A program made the translations under genes and the position numbers. A DNA stretch of 64,000 nucleotides, taken from positions 186,001-250,000 of the forward strand of contig NZ_FNAP01000001.1 in NCBI RefSeq assembly GCF_900101965.1. Reading direction: 5' to 3'. The DNA is from Rhodospira trueperi. Its GTDB lineage: Bacteria > Pseudomonadota > Alphaproteobacteria > Rhodospirillales > Rhodospirillaceae. This document shows, one piece after another, positions 55,828 through 64,000 of this stretch. The notes under the pieces were generated by a model. That model had not been told where the DNA came from. It saw nothing but the letters and a program-made list of their open reading frames with translations, and made no database searches. Within the stretch, counting starts at the first letter, position 1; each line of letters begins with the position of its first letter.

Positions 55828-55931
55828 AGCACACCCCGAGTGATCCGTTACGGATCGCGACGACGATTTGCTTAAAAAAAACAACTGGCAAGGGCGCGTC
55901 GGGTGAATCAAATGGAATGCAACGCGCCCTA
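55828..55931. repeat. Family B two-hairpin repeat, copy B5
   Basis: Degenerate at the left end (GAGCACACCCCGAGTGATCCG) but keeps CGGATCGCGACGACGATTTGC and ends CAACGCGCCCTAG. Has an A8 stretch between the hairpins. Lies between the two SprA-related paralogues. Confidence 0.82.
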
Positions 55932-55969
55932 GGGGTTGGTGCCCGGCGGACTGCGGAGCGAGACGCGAT

Positions 55970-56878
55970 ATGACGTTCGTTGGTCCGGTCATCGCGGTGT
56001 CGTATCAAGGCGTGAAAGGCCTTGAGGCGCGTTCGGTCGGCGCCACGACGGGGACGTCCGCGCCGCGCGGTCGCCCTGTCGGGGAGGCTCAGGTCCCAGG
56101 GGCGGGCGCTTCTGGTGGTGCCGCCAGCCCTGTCAGGATTGCCGGTCGGGCGCCGTCGTTGTCCACCGAGATGATCGGCCTGTTCGGCCGTCTCGATCAG
56201 TCAGGCCGGTTCTCCGGCACCGATCCCGTGACAGGTCAGCCGGGTGTGACCGGCACGGCCACAAGCTCCGGGTTTGCCGAAGCGGCCGAAGCGATCCGGG
56301 GCACCGGATCCAACGATCTCACGCCCGAGGAACAGGCCGAGGTCCAGAAACTCCGCGCGATTGACCAGCGCGTGCGTCAGCACGAGGCCGCCCACAAGGC
56401 CGCCGGCGCGGGGGTGACGGGGCCAGCGACCTTCACGATGGTCACCGGTCCGGACGGTCGCCAGTATGCCGTCGGCGGCGAGGTCAGCATCACGGTCAAT
56501 GCCTCGCAGTCCAATCCGCAACAGGCGATCGCTCAGCTTGAGCAGGTCAAGCGGGCGGCTCTGGCGCCGGCCGATCCGTCGTCGGCGGATCGTGCGGCCG
56601 CCGCTGCTGCCGAGGCGGCGCTGCAACGGGCCAAGGCTGCTCTGCGTGATCAGGAAGAGCAGGAGGCGGCCGAACAGAAGGCGCGCAACCAGCAGGTCGA
56701 GGGCGCGGCTCAGCAGACGGACGGGGCAAGCCGGGACAGCGGGGGCGAGATCGGCCGCGTCATCGCGCCGGCCGCGTTCGCCGACGCGGCGGCGGCGTAC
56801 GGAACGGCGGATCGTGGCTTCGGCGGCGCTCAGGACGACATTGCGCCGCCGGCGAGCCTGTTCGATCTGGTGGCCTGA
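55970..56878 (+). CDS. SprA-related putative metalloprotease
   Basis: 302 residues. Core LTPEEQAEVQKLRAID, RVRQHEAAHKAAGAG (HEAAH at 138-142), ATFTMVTGPDGRQYAVGGEV fits the SprA-related family (putative HExxH peptidase). C-terminal about 100 residues are Ala/Gln-rich, with a coiled coil (ALQRAKAALRDQEEQEAAEQKA). No signal peptide. Its sister gene upstream lacks HExxH. Function of the family is unknown. Confidence 0.8.
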   Translation: MTFVGPVIAVSYQGVKGLEARSVGATTGTSAPRGRPVGEAQVPGAGASGGAASPVRIAGRAPSLSTEMIGLFGRLDQSGRFSGTDPVTGQPGVTGTATSSGFAEAAEAIRGTGSNDLTPEEQAEVQKLRAIDQRVRQHEAAHKAAGAGVTGPATFTMVTGPDGRQYAVGGEVSITVNASQSNPQQAIAQLEQVKRAALAPADPSSADRAAAAAAEAALQRAKAALRDQEEQEAAEQKARNQQVEGAAQQTDGASRDSGGEIGRVIAPAAFADAAAAYGTADRGFGGAQDDIAPPASLFDLVA

Positions 56879-57342
56879 GGGTCCGCACTCTCCCATCGAC
56901 CCGGCCATATTTGCACCTCTTCATCCAGACACCGCGCCGGCGGGACCGCCGGAACAGGACCCCTCCCCAACCCTCCCTGCAAGCGGTACCGTATTCACGC
57001 TTTTTTCCGCAAAAACGGGCGCCTCTTGCCCGCGCGGCAACTTGACCCGTCATTGCGAACCCTCGTCGTAAGACGAGGGCGAAGCAATCCAGGGCACACG
57101 TCGAAAGTATCCGCCCTGGATTGCTTCGTCGCTACGCTCCTCGCAATGACGAAGAGAGGTCGAGTTGTTTGAATCGTATAGCCCGCAAGCGGGGAGGGAG
57201 TGCGGCAGGGGTTTTCCCTTGAGGGAGGCGTTCAGACGGCAGAACCGGGTGTTGAAGACATGTGACTGCAGGGCACCATCGACCTTTCGGGCCGGCCGTG
57301 ACATGACTGTGCGTCGTCATTCCTGCCATCGACCTGCACATC
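56879..57342. other. Intergenic region with repeat A3
   Basis: 464 nt between the SprA-related gene and the glycosyltransferase. It contains family A copy A3 (57049-57150) and a T-rich stretch at about 56998-57006. Nothing else recognisable; any promoter for the glycosyltransferase should lie between 57151 and 57342. Confidence 0.5.
57049..57150. repeat. Family A palindromic repeat, copy A3 (102 bp)
   Basis: GTCATTGCGAACCCTCGTCG...CGACGCTACGCTCCTCGCAATGAC type, same orientation as A1, with the CCCTCGTCG/GACGAGGG hairpin on the left arm and GAAGCAATCC/GGATTGCTTC inside. Exactly 102 bp, as A1 and A2. Confidence 0.9.
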
Positions 57343-58446
57343 ATGCCCAGCCCGACATCTCCCGTGCTGTATGCCGCCGTCACGCCACACGGATACGGTC
57401 ATCTTACCATGACCGGGGCCGTTCTCGCGGCGCTGCGGGCGCGTTTGCCCGGCCTGTCCATGGTGGTGGAAACGACCCTGCCCGAACCCATTGTCCGAGC
57501 ACGCATCCCGGGTCCGCTGACGGTGGTGGCCGAGACCGAGGACTTTGGTCTGGCGATGGTCAATTCGAACCGCATCGATGTCCAGGCCAGCGCGGCGCGG
57601 TACCGCGCCCTTCACGCGGACTGGGACGGGGTGGTGGCGCGTGCGGCGGTGCGGATGGCCGCGCACAAGCCCGATCTCGTGTTTTCGAACGCAGGATACA
57701 TCGCCCTTGCGGCAGCGGCTCGGCTGGGGATCCCGTCGGTCGTGCTGGCGCCGCTGACGTGGGGGCACATCTATCGCCACTATTTCGCGGATCGGCCGGA
57801 GGCGCCGGGCATCCTGGCGACCATGGAACAGGCGTACGGGAGCGCCCGCGCCGTTCTGGTGCCGGACGCGGCAATGCCCATGGACGATCTGCCGAATCGG
57901 ATCGGCATCGGCCCTGTGGGCGTGCCGGGCCGCGACCGGCGGGCGGAGGTGTGCCGGGCGCTGGGCCTGGACGAGGGCGCGCGGCTGGCTCTGGTCACCT
58001 TCGGGGGCGTCAACTCGGGGCTGGACCTTGCCGGCTGGCCGCGCGGCACCGGCTGGCACTGGCTGACCAAGGGCGGCGTGGCGGCCGGTCATCCCGACGC
58101 GATCGACATGGACCGGGTCCCTGACCTGCCGTTCTCCGATATCCTGGCGTCGGTGGACGCGGTGGTCACCAAGCTGGGCTATGGCATGACGACGGAGTGC
58201 GGGTTCGCCGGCAGGCCGACGCTGTACCTGCCGCGCGGCGACGACTGGCCGGAGGAACCGCACCTGCGGGGCTGGCTGGAACGGCACGCGCCGTTGCGTG
58301 CCGTCGATGCCGCGCGGTTACGCTCGGGCGACATTCTTGACGACCTGGAGGCGGTATTGCGCCAGCCGCCGCCCGGTCCACCAGCCCGGCCGACGGGCAC
58401 GGAGGAGGGGGCGCGACTGGTGGCGACGATGCTTGGGGGCGGGTAG
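57343..58446 (+). CDS. MurG-like GT-B glycosyltransferase family protein
   Basis: 367 residues. N-terminal VTPHGYGHLTMTGAVLAALR is the GT-B glycine loop; C-terminal LGYGMTTECGFAGRPTLYLPRGD is the nucleotide-sugar site of MurG/UGT-like enzymes. DLVFSNAGYIALAAAARLGIPS also fits. Soluble or peripheral. Acceptor unknown; some related proteins are fused to sugar kinases. Ends at the start of the tandem repeat array. Confidence 0.8.
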   Translation: MPSPTSPVLYAAVTPHGYGHLTMTGAVLAALRARLPGLSMVVETTLPEPIVRARIPGPLTVVAETEDFGLAMVNSNRIDVQASAARYRALHADWDGVVARAAVRMAAHKPDLVFSNAGYIALAAAARLGIPSVVLAPLTWGHIYRHYFADRPEAPGILATMEQAYGSARAVLVPDAAMPMDDLPNRIGIGPVGVPGRDRRAEVCRALGLDEGARLALVTFGGVNSGLDLAGWPRGTGWHWLTKGGVAAGHPDAIDMDRVPDLPFSDILASVDAVVTKLGYGMTTECGFAGRPTLYLPRGDDWPEEPHLRGWLERHAPLRAVDAARLRSGDILDDLEAVLRQPPPGPPARPTGTEEGARLVATMLGGG

Positions 58447-58923
58447 GGCGGCTTCGCGCCAAAGGCGCAAGCCGCCGTGAGCGGTGCCGCTTGCGGCGGA
58501 TTGGCCCGCTGACGCGGGCCGAATCCGCCCTACACAGTTTTGATCACCGCCGCGGCGCCAGGAATATCAACGGTCCGGGGGTGTCGGCCTCGCCCCATAG
58601 GTTGCGTAGGGCGGCTTCGCGCCAAAGGCGCAAGCCGCCGTGAGCGGTGCCGCTTGCGGCGGATTGGCCCGCTGGCGCGGGCCGAATCCGCCCTACACAG
58701 TTTTGATCACCGCCGCGGCGCCAGGAACATCAGCGGCCCGGGGGTGTCGGCCTCGCCCCATAGGTTGCGTAGGGCGGCTTCGCGCCAAAGGCGCAAGCCG
58801 CCGTGAGCGGTGCGGCTTGCGGCGGATTGGCCCGCTGACGCGGGCCGAATCCGCCCTACACAGTTTTGATCACCGCCGCGGCGCCAGGAACATCAGCGGC
58901 CCGGGGGTGTCGGCCTCGCCCCA
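58444..58923. repeat. Family C tandem array, three units of about 162 bp
   Basis: Units begin TAGGGCGGCTTCGCG at 58444, 58608 and 58770 (periods 164 and 162). Each has a hairpin (GGCGGCTT...AAGCCGCC), a second GC hairpin, the closing CCGAATCCGCCCTA (inverse of the start), then CACAGTTTTGATCACCGCC and about 50 bp identical to the glgX 3' end. Unit 3 runs into the glgX coding end (to about 58923). Unit 1 differs at a few positions (AATATCAACGG for AACATCAGCGG). Confidence 0.9.
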
Positions 58924-60771
58924 CAGCACGCCCAGGGCCTCGCGGTCGCGGGTCCAGTCGTCGCTGTTGACGCGCGGTGCGCCGACACCGTCCAGCCACG
59001 TCACGTCCCGCTCTCCGGTGGCGGGATCGACGGCGCCGCTGAAGAACGCCGTCCGCCGCACCGCCGGGGTGGCCTTGCGCCACGCGATCATGTCGCGCAC
59101 GAAGTCCCGGAAGGCCCAGTCGGCATTCTCCCAGTCCAACCATGTCAGGTCGTTGTCCTGACTGTAGGCGTTGTTGTTGCCCCGCTGGGTATGGCCGATC
59201 TCGTCGCCAGCCAGAATCATCGGCACGCCCAGCGCGGTGAGCAGGGCGGTCATCATGCCGTGGCGGCGTTCGTCCCGGTTGGTCTGTACAGCGGGATCAT
59301 CGGTCTCGCCCTCGACGCCGCCGTTCCAGGACAGATTGTGCGTCGTGCCGTCGCGGTTCTGTTCGCCGTTGGCCTCGTTGTGCTTGCCGTCGTAGGTGAC
59401 GAGGTCGCGCAACGTGAACCCGTCGTGGGCGGTGATGAAATTGACGCCGGCCTGGGGCGGCCGGCCGGAGGGCTCGAACAGATGGCTCGTGCCGGCGAGG
59501 GCACTGGCCAGATCGCCCGGGTCCCCGGTGCCGGCGAAGAACGACCGCACGGCGTCGCGGAAGCCGTCGTTCCACTCCACCCAGGGCGCCGGGAAGCGTC
59601 CGGTGTGGTGACCGCCCGCGCCGATGTCCCACGGCTCGGCGATCAGCTTGACCTCGGACAACACCGGGTCCTGAGCGATGGCGGACAGGAACGGCCCGGT
59701 CGGGTCGAACGCGCCGTGATGGCGCGCCGGGGTCACGGCCAGATCGAAGCGGAACCCGTCCACGCCCATTTCCGTGACCCAATGGCGCAGGCTGTCCATG
59801 ACCAGCCGCAGGCACAAGGGGTCCTCCAGCCGCAGGGTGTTGCCGCAGCCGCTATCGTTCACGTAGGACCGGCCGTCGCCCCGGGTGCGGTAGAAGGTCC
59901 GGTTGCCGAGCCCGCGCAGGCTCAGCGTCTGGCCCAGTTCGTCGCTTTCGGCGGTGTGGTTGTAGACCACGTCCAGGATCACCTCGATCCCCGCCGCGTG
60001 CAGGGCGGTGACCATAGCGCGGAAGTCATCGGGCGTGCCGTAGCGCGGGTCCGGCGCCAGGAAGGCATAAGGGTTGTAGCCCCAGTAGTTGGACAGCTCC
60101 AGGCCGGGCAGGTGGCGCTCGTCGGAAAACGCGAACACCGGCAGCAGTTCCAGCGCCGTGATGCCCAGGTCCGTCAGGTGGTTGATGATCGCCGGATGCG
60201 CCACGCCCCGGAATGTGCCCCGGTCCTCCTCGGGGATGTCCGGGTGGCGTATGGTCAGGCCCTTGACGTGCGCCTCATAGACGATGGTGGCGGCCCAGGG
60301 GGTGCGTGGGCCCGGCGGCGGCGCCTTGGCCGGCTTGCGGGCGATGGCCTTGGGCACGAAGGGCGCGCTGTCGCGGTCGTCGAACGTCAGGTCGGCGTCC
60401 GGCCCGCCGCGCGTGAACCCGAATGTGGCGTCGTCCGGGCTCACCTGTCCGACGACTTCACGCGCCCAGGGGTCCACCAGCAGCTTGTTGGGATTGTGGC
60501 GATGACCCTGGGTTGGCTCGTACGGGCCATGGACGCGCAGCCCGTACACTTGGCCCTCTTTCAGGCCGCGCAACAGGCCGTGCCAAATGCCGCGCGGATC
60601 GCGGGCGGGCAGGGGCACGCGGGCCGTTTCCGCGCCGTCGGGCGAGTCGAACAGGCAGACCTCGACGGCCGTTGCGTCGGGTGCCGGAACGGCGACGTTG
60701 AGACCGCCCCGGGTCACATTGACCCCCAGCCGATCGGGCCGGCCCGCCTCGACCTTCACGCGCGGTGCCAT
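58870..60771 (-). CDS. glgX: Glycogen debranching enzyme GlgX, C-terminally shortened
   Basis: 633 residues. GH13 debranching enzyme acting on 1,6-branches of glycogen. CBM48 domain about 10-110, then the barrel with DVVYNHTAE, VDGFRFDLAV (Asp), KLIAEPWDIG (Glu) and AHDGFTLRDLVTYD. The C-terminal beta domain, about 50 residues in GlgX proteins, is absent: after REALGVLWGEAD the frame ends TPGPLMFLAPRR. The last 17 codons and stop are exactly the segment repeated in the adjacent tandem array. ATG start, 12 nt after glgB. Confidence 0.92.
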   Translation of the reverse strand: MAPRVKVEAGRPDRLGVNVTRGGLNVAVPAPDATAVEVCLFDSPDGAETARVPLPARDPRGIWHGLLRGLKEGQVYGLRVHGPYEPTQGHRHNPNKLLVDPWAREVVGQVSPDDATFGFTRGGPDADLTFDDRDSAPFVPKAIARKPAKAPPPGPRTPWAATIVYEAHVKGLTIRHPDIPEEDRGTFRGVAHPAIINHLTDLGITALELLPVFAFSDERHLPGLELSNYWGYNPYAFLAPDPRYGTPDDFRAMVTALHAAGIEVILDVVYNHTAESDELGQTLSLRGLGNRTFYRTRGDGRSYVNDSGCGNTLRLEDPLCLRLVMDSLRHWVTEMGVDGFRFDLAVTPARHHGAFDPTGPFLSAIAQDPVLSEVKLIAEPWDIGAGGHHTGRFPAPWVEWNDGFRDAVRSFFAGTGDPGDLASALAGTSHLFEPSGRPPQAGVNFITAHDGFTLRDLVTYDGKHNEANGEQNRDGTTHNLSWNGGVEGETDDPAVQTNRDERRHGMMTALLTALGVPMILAGDEIGHTQRGNNNAYSQDNDLTWLDWENADWAFRDFVRDMIAWRKATPAVRRTAFFSGAVDPATGERDVTWLDGVGAPRVNSDDWTRDREALGVLWGEADTPGPLMFLAPRR

Positions 60772-60783
60772 GCTGCGGTCCTC

Positions 60784-63021
60784 CTACGCCCCGTCGTCCG
60801 GTCGCATGATGATGGTCGCCAGCGGCGGCAGGGCGAGCAGGAGGCTCTGCTCGTGCCCGTGGCTTTCCTGCGGCAGGGTGACCACGCGGCCGTTGCCGAC
60901 CCCGGAACCGCCGAAGGCCTCGCTGTCGGTGTTCAGGATCTCGGAATACCAGCCCGCGCGCGGCGCGCCGATCCGATAGTCCTCGCGCACCACCGGGGTG
61001 AGGTTGCAGACCACCAGGACGAACGGCGCGTCCGGATCGGCGCTTTCTCGACGGACGAACGCAAGAACGCTGTTCTGATAGTCTGTGCAGTCGATCCAGG
61101 AAAAGCCGTCGCTCTCGCAGTCGTGAACATGCAGGGCCGGGATGTCCCGGTACAGCCGGTTCAGGTCCCGCACCAGGTCGTGCATGCGGGCGTGCCAGTC
61201 GATGTCCAGCAGGTGCCAGTCGAGACTGGCCTGATAATTCCACTCCCGACCCTGGGCGAATTCGGTGCCCATGAACAGCAGCTTCTTACCCGGGTGTGTC
61301 CACATGTACGCCAGATAGGCCCGCATGTTGGCGAACTGCTGCCAGCAGTCGCCGGGCATCCGGCCCAGGATCGAGCGCTTGCCGTGCACCACCTCGTCGT
61401 GGGACAGCGGCAGCACGAAATTCTCGTTGAAGGCGTAGATGAGGCTGAACGTCAGGTCGTTGTGATGATAGCAGCGGTGGATCGGATCCTCGCCGATGTA
61501 GCGCAGGGTGTCGTTCATCCACCCCATGTTCCACTTATAGCCGAAGCCGAGACCGCCGAGGTAGGTGGGGCGGGAGACCATGGGCCACGCCGTGCTTTCC
61601 TCCGCCAGCGTGATGGCGCCCGGGAAGTGGCCGTAGACCAGTTCGTTCATGCGGCGCAGGAAGTCGATGGCCTCCAGGTTCTCCCGGCCGCCGAACTTGT
61701 TGGGGATCCAGTCATCGGCCTCGCGGCTGTAGTCCAGGTACAGCATGGAGGCGACGGCATCGACCCGCAGTCCGTCGATGTGGAACTTGTCCAGCCAGAA
61801 CAGGGCGTTGGCCAACAGGAAGTTGCGCACCTCCGTGCGGCCGTAGTTGTAGATCAGCGTGCCCCAGTCCTGATGGCGGCCCTGTCGGGGGTCTGCGTGC
61901 TCGTACAGGTGCGTGCCGTCGAACCACACGAGACCGTGTGCGTCCTCCGGGAAGTGGCCGGCCACCCAGTCGATGATGACGCCCAGGCCGGCGGCATGGC
62001 ATCGGTCCACGAAGTAGCAGAAGTCATCCGGCGTGCCGAATCGGCTGGTGGGGGCGAACAGGCCGATGGGCTGATACCCCCAGGAGCCGTCGAACGGATG
62101 TTCGTTGACCGGCAGAAGTTCGATGTGGGTGAACCCCAGGTCGCGGACATAGGCCGGCAACTCTTCCGCCATCTCGCGGTAGGTCATCGTGCGGGTCTGT
62201 CCGGTTTCCTCGTCCACGACCCGCTTCCAGGATCCAAGGTGGACCTCGTAGATGGACATGGGCGCGGAGCGGTCCACGGTGTTCGCGCGGTTTTCCATCC
62301 AGTCCTGATCGGTCCAGTCGTAGTCGCCCAGGTCGAACACGACCGAGGCCGTGGCCGGCGGCACCTCGCAGAAGAAGGCGTACGGGTCGGCCTTCAGCGG
62401 CATCAGGTTTCCGTCGGCGCCCACGATCTCGTATTTGTAATGGGTGCCCTCCGGCACCTCCGGTAGAAAGATTTCCCACACCCCGCAGTTGGGATGCTTG
62501 CGCATGGAGTGCTGACGGCCGTCCCAGCCGTTGAAATCACCGACCACGCTGACCCGCTGGGCATTCGGTGCCCAGACCGTGAAGGCGACGCCGCGCACGC
62601 CGTCCAGGGTCGCCATGTGGGCGCCCATCTTCTCGTAGAGTTTGAGATGCGTGCCCTCGCCGATGAAATAGGTGTCCAACTCGCCGAGCACCGGCGGGAA
62701 GCTGTACGGATCGTACATGTCGAACGTCAGATTGGGACCGGTTACCCGCAGCTTGTAGCCGAAGACCTCCGTTCCCTCCGGGAAGTCCGCGCCAAACAGC
62801 CCAGACGGGTCCAGACGGGAGGCCTCCGCGAGGACCTTCTCGCCATCCCGGCTTATGACCTCGACCGTCGTCGCCCAGGGGAGAAAGGCCCGAATGCACC
62901 GCCCCTCCGCCGACGAGCCGTCGGCGCTGCCCAGGTGTTGTCCGAGAAACGCGAAGGGGTCGCCGTGTCGGGCCTCCAGGAGGGCTTGCACGGCGCCGGC
63001 GTTGGGACTGCTGGTGAGCAT
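60784..63021 (-). CDS. glgB: 1,4-alpha-glucan branching enzyme
   Basis: 745 residues; makes alpha-1,6 branches in glycogen. N-terminal and CBM48 domains (about 20-230, [25 protein letters not shown]), catalytic barrel with [12 protein letters not shown] (nucleophile Asp), [11 protein letters not shown] (acid Glu) and [14 protein letters not shown], and an all-beta C-domain. Start MLTSSPNAG. First gene of glgB-glgX. No glgA, glgC or glgP in the window. Confidence 0.96.
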   Translation of the reverse strand: MLTSSPNAGAVQALLEARHGDPFAFLGQHLGSADGSSAEGRCIRAFLPWATTVEVISRDGEKVLAEASRLDPSGLFGADFPEGTEVFGYKLRVTGPNLTFDMYDPYSFPPVLGELDTYFIGEGTHLKLYEKMGAHMATLDGVRGVAFTVWAPNAQRVSVVGDFNGWDGRQHSMRKHPNCGVWEIFLPEVPEGTHYKYEIVGADGNLMPLKADPYAFFCEVPPATASVVFDLGDYDWTDQDWMENRANTVDRSAPMSIYEVHLGSWKRVVDEETGQTRTMTYREMAEELPAYVRDLGFTHIELLPVNEHPFDGSWGYQPIGLFAPTSRFGTPDDFCYFVDRCHAAGLGVIIDWVAGHFPEDAHGLVWFDGTHLYEHADPRQGRHQDWGTLIYNYGRTEVRNFLLANALFWLDKFHIDGLRVDAVASMLYLDYSREADDWIPNKFGGRENLEAIDFLRRMNELVYGHFPGAITLAEESTAWPMVSRPTYLGGLGFGYKWNMGWMNDTLRYIGEDPIHRCYHHNDLTFSLIYAFNENFVLPLSHDEVVHGKRSILGRMPGDCWQQFANMRAYLAYMWTHPGKKLLFMGTEFAQGREWNYQASLDWHLLDIDWHARMHDLVRDLNRLYRDIPALHVHDCESDGFSWIDCTDYQNSVLAFVRRESADPDAPFVLVVCNLTPVVREDYRIGAPRAGWYSEILNTDSEAFGGSGVGNGRVVTLPQESHGHEQSLLLALPPLATIIMRPDDGA

Positions 63022-63365
63022 GGGACTGCGGTCTCCGGTTGTTGAGGCGAACGGTGGTGGCGCCATGGCCGGGGGAAGACTGTGGATCGACGGACGACGC
63101 GTCCGGTCACGCAACGGCGCATGACCGGGGACCAGTGCACCCGGTCCCATCAACATACCCCATGAAGCGCACGCCCTTGACCAGATGGCCCCGGAATCGG
63201 GGCCGCGTGGTGCCGGGGGCCAGCGTGGTCACGGCGGTTTTCGGTGATGCGGGCCAGTCCGGGCCGTCAAGACACACTCATCCCCGACCCGCCTCAAGGG
63301 TGGGGACCTCAACCCGATCCGTCAAGTGACGGAAACGGGACGCCGCGCGGTGCGACGGGGGGCCG
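63022..63365. other. Intergenic region upstream of glgB
   Basis: 344 nt between glgB and the DUF2934 gene, both on the minus strand. It should contain the glgB promoter. I see no recognisable operator, terminator or repeat in it. Confidence 0.5.
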
Positions 63366-63692
63366 TCAGGTCTCCTCGGTCTTCTTGCGGCGCGTGGCAC
63401 GTTTCTTGGGCGCGGCTTCGGTGCTTGCGTCGCTGTCGGCGGCGGCCTTCGGTGTCCGCTTCCGGGTGGTCTTGGCCGGCGTTGCCTCACCGCCTTCCGC
63501 CGTTGCCTCGTCCGTCTTTTTCGTCCGGCGCGGGGCGCGTTTCGGCTTGGGTGCGGCCTCGGCTTCGATGGCGGCCGTCACTTCGGCCGTTGCCCGGGCC
63601 CAGTGCTCGTCGGACTTGCCATCGGGACGCCCTTCCTCTTCCCAGATCTGGTGGGCGCGCTGGCGGATACGGTCATCAATATCTTGCTGCAT
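63366..63692 (-). CDS. DUF2934 protein with Lys/Ala-rich tail
   Basis: 108 residues. The N-terminal DUF2934 motif is RIRQRAHQIWEEEGRPDGKS and EHWARATAEV. The remainder is a low-complexity Lys/Arg/Ala/Thr tail (APRRTKKTDE; KTTRKRTPKAA; KKRATRRKKTEE) resembling histone H1-like basic tails, suggesting nucleic-acid binding, which is unproven. ATG start. Confidence 0.85.
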   Translation of the reverse strand: MQQDIDDRIRQRAHQIWEEEGRPDGKSDEHWARATAEVTAAIEAEAAPKPKRAPRRTKKTDEATAEGGEATPAKTTRKRTPKAAADSDASTEAAPKKRATRRKKTEET

Positions 63693-64000
63693 GGCTTTCC
63701 TCTTTCGTGCCGGTCATTCTGGAAAAAGAAAAAGAAAATGCAAGGAGATACCCGCGTTCGCGCGTCTGGTGTGGCGGGTCCGGGGCATACCGGCGCGCAC
63801 ACATCGGTTGGATCGCACGAGCATTGGGATCGTGTCGAGCTTTATCCGTGGCGCGCGCGGGCATTGCAATGGGGGATCGGCTGGCCTGGGGGCCGGAACG
63901 GCAGGTCCGCGCTCGGCATTGCACTTCGGTCACAGTCGGACAATCGAAGCGGCGCGACACCTGATTCGGGGACGGCTTGCCAATGGGCGCCTTGAAAACC
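63693..64000. other. Right-edge region without a called gene
   Basis: 308 nt. It must hold the promoter of the DUF2934 gene (minus strand); a purine run (GGAAAAAGAAAAAGAAAATG) lies near 63721. No coding frame here has a recognisable product. Confidence 0.4.

Noticed and set aside
58444-58923. Reading the tandem array as CRISPR
   Set aside because: Whole units of about 162 bp are repeated with no unique spacers, and part of each unit is a gene end.
59191-62466. 1091-codon open frame on the plus strand
   Set aside because: Runs antisense through glgX and glgB; no recognisable domain, and composition typical of a reverse-strand shadow.
1-64000. CRISPR array, tRNA, rRNA, prophage or insertion sequence
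   Set aside because: No regularly spaced direct repeats of CRISPR type, no cloverleaf or rRNA sequence, and no transposase or integrase coding region was recognised by eye. A covariance-model search would be needed to exclude small RNAs.

Overview
The window is high-GC chromosomal DNA from an alphaproteobacterium. Rhodospirillales is my best guess. The reasons are the surE-pcm-nlpD block next to tatABC, the dgt-argS-SPOR-nagZ-M50-scpA-scpB run, a COQ9 protein, a fused 2-oxoglutarate:ferredoxin oxidoreductase, an ScfR-type regulator, and many Tat-exported enzymes. I found no rRNA, tRNA, CRISPR array, prophage or transposase.

Layout. 1-5.2 kb, minus strand: tatA-tatB-tatC-serS-surE-pcm-nlpD (nlpD is cut by the left edge). 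5.2-6.9 kb: an AT-richer island with one orphan gene whose Thr/Ser-Gly-Cys/His pattern resembles CNF1/BLF1 glutamine-deamidase toxins. 6.9-9.2 kb: mnmC with an overlapping HNH gene. 9.5-11.8 kb: a dCache chemoreceptor with a zinc-binding CZB tail. 12-16 kb, minus strand: korA-korB, a ferritin-like protein and an esterase. korA is divergent from a ferredoxin gene, with a perfect FNR/FixK-type palindrome between them. 16.7-24 kb, plus strand: dgt, then argS-SPOR-nagZ-M50 peptidase-scpA-scpB, tightly packed. 24-32.8 kb: mgtE, hisN, a Kef-type antiporter, a secreted EndoU-like protein, a hybrid histidine kinase and an outer-membrane protein. 33-38 kb, minus strand: a response regulator, a small membrane protein and a symporter-kinase fusion, plus an ScfR regulator divergent from a branched-chain-type ABC importer (38.3-43.6 kb). 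43.8-48.4 kb: phoX, a Tat-exported rubredoxin, COQ9, def and rpsU (apparently starting at CTG). 48.6-54.7 kb: two lipoproteins, malonyl-CoA synthetase, the D-glutamate pair dgcN-dgcA and an OmpA-family protein. 54.9-56.9 kb: two SprA-related paralogues, one without its HExxH. 57.3-63.7 kb: a glycosyltransferase, then glgB-glgX, with glgX ending inside a tandem repeat, and a DUF2934 protein.

Three repeat families punctuate the region. Family A has three 102-bp copies bounded by GTCATTGCGA/TCGCAATGAC. Family B has five two-hairpin elements of about 103 bp that often touch stop codons. Family C is a three-unit tandem array of about 162 bp that carries the 3' end of glgX.

No large new multigene system is evident. 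The most notable observations are the orphan deamidase-like protein, the FNR-type box at the oxidoreductase/ferredoxin divergence, the CX4C exported rubredoxin, the SprA paralogue pair, the rpsU start codon and the glgX/repeat-array junction.
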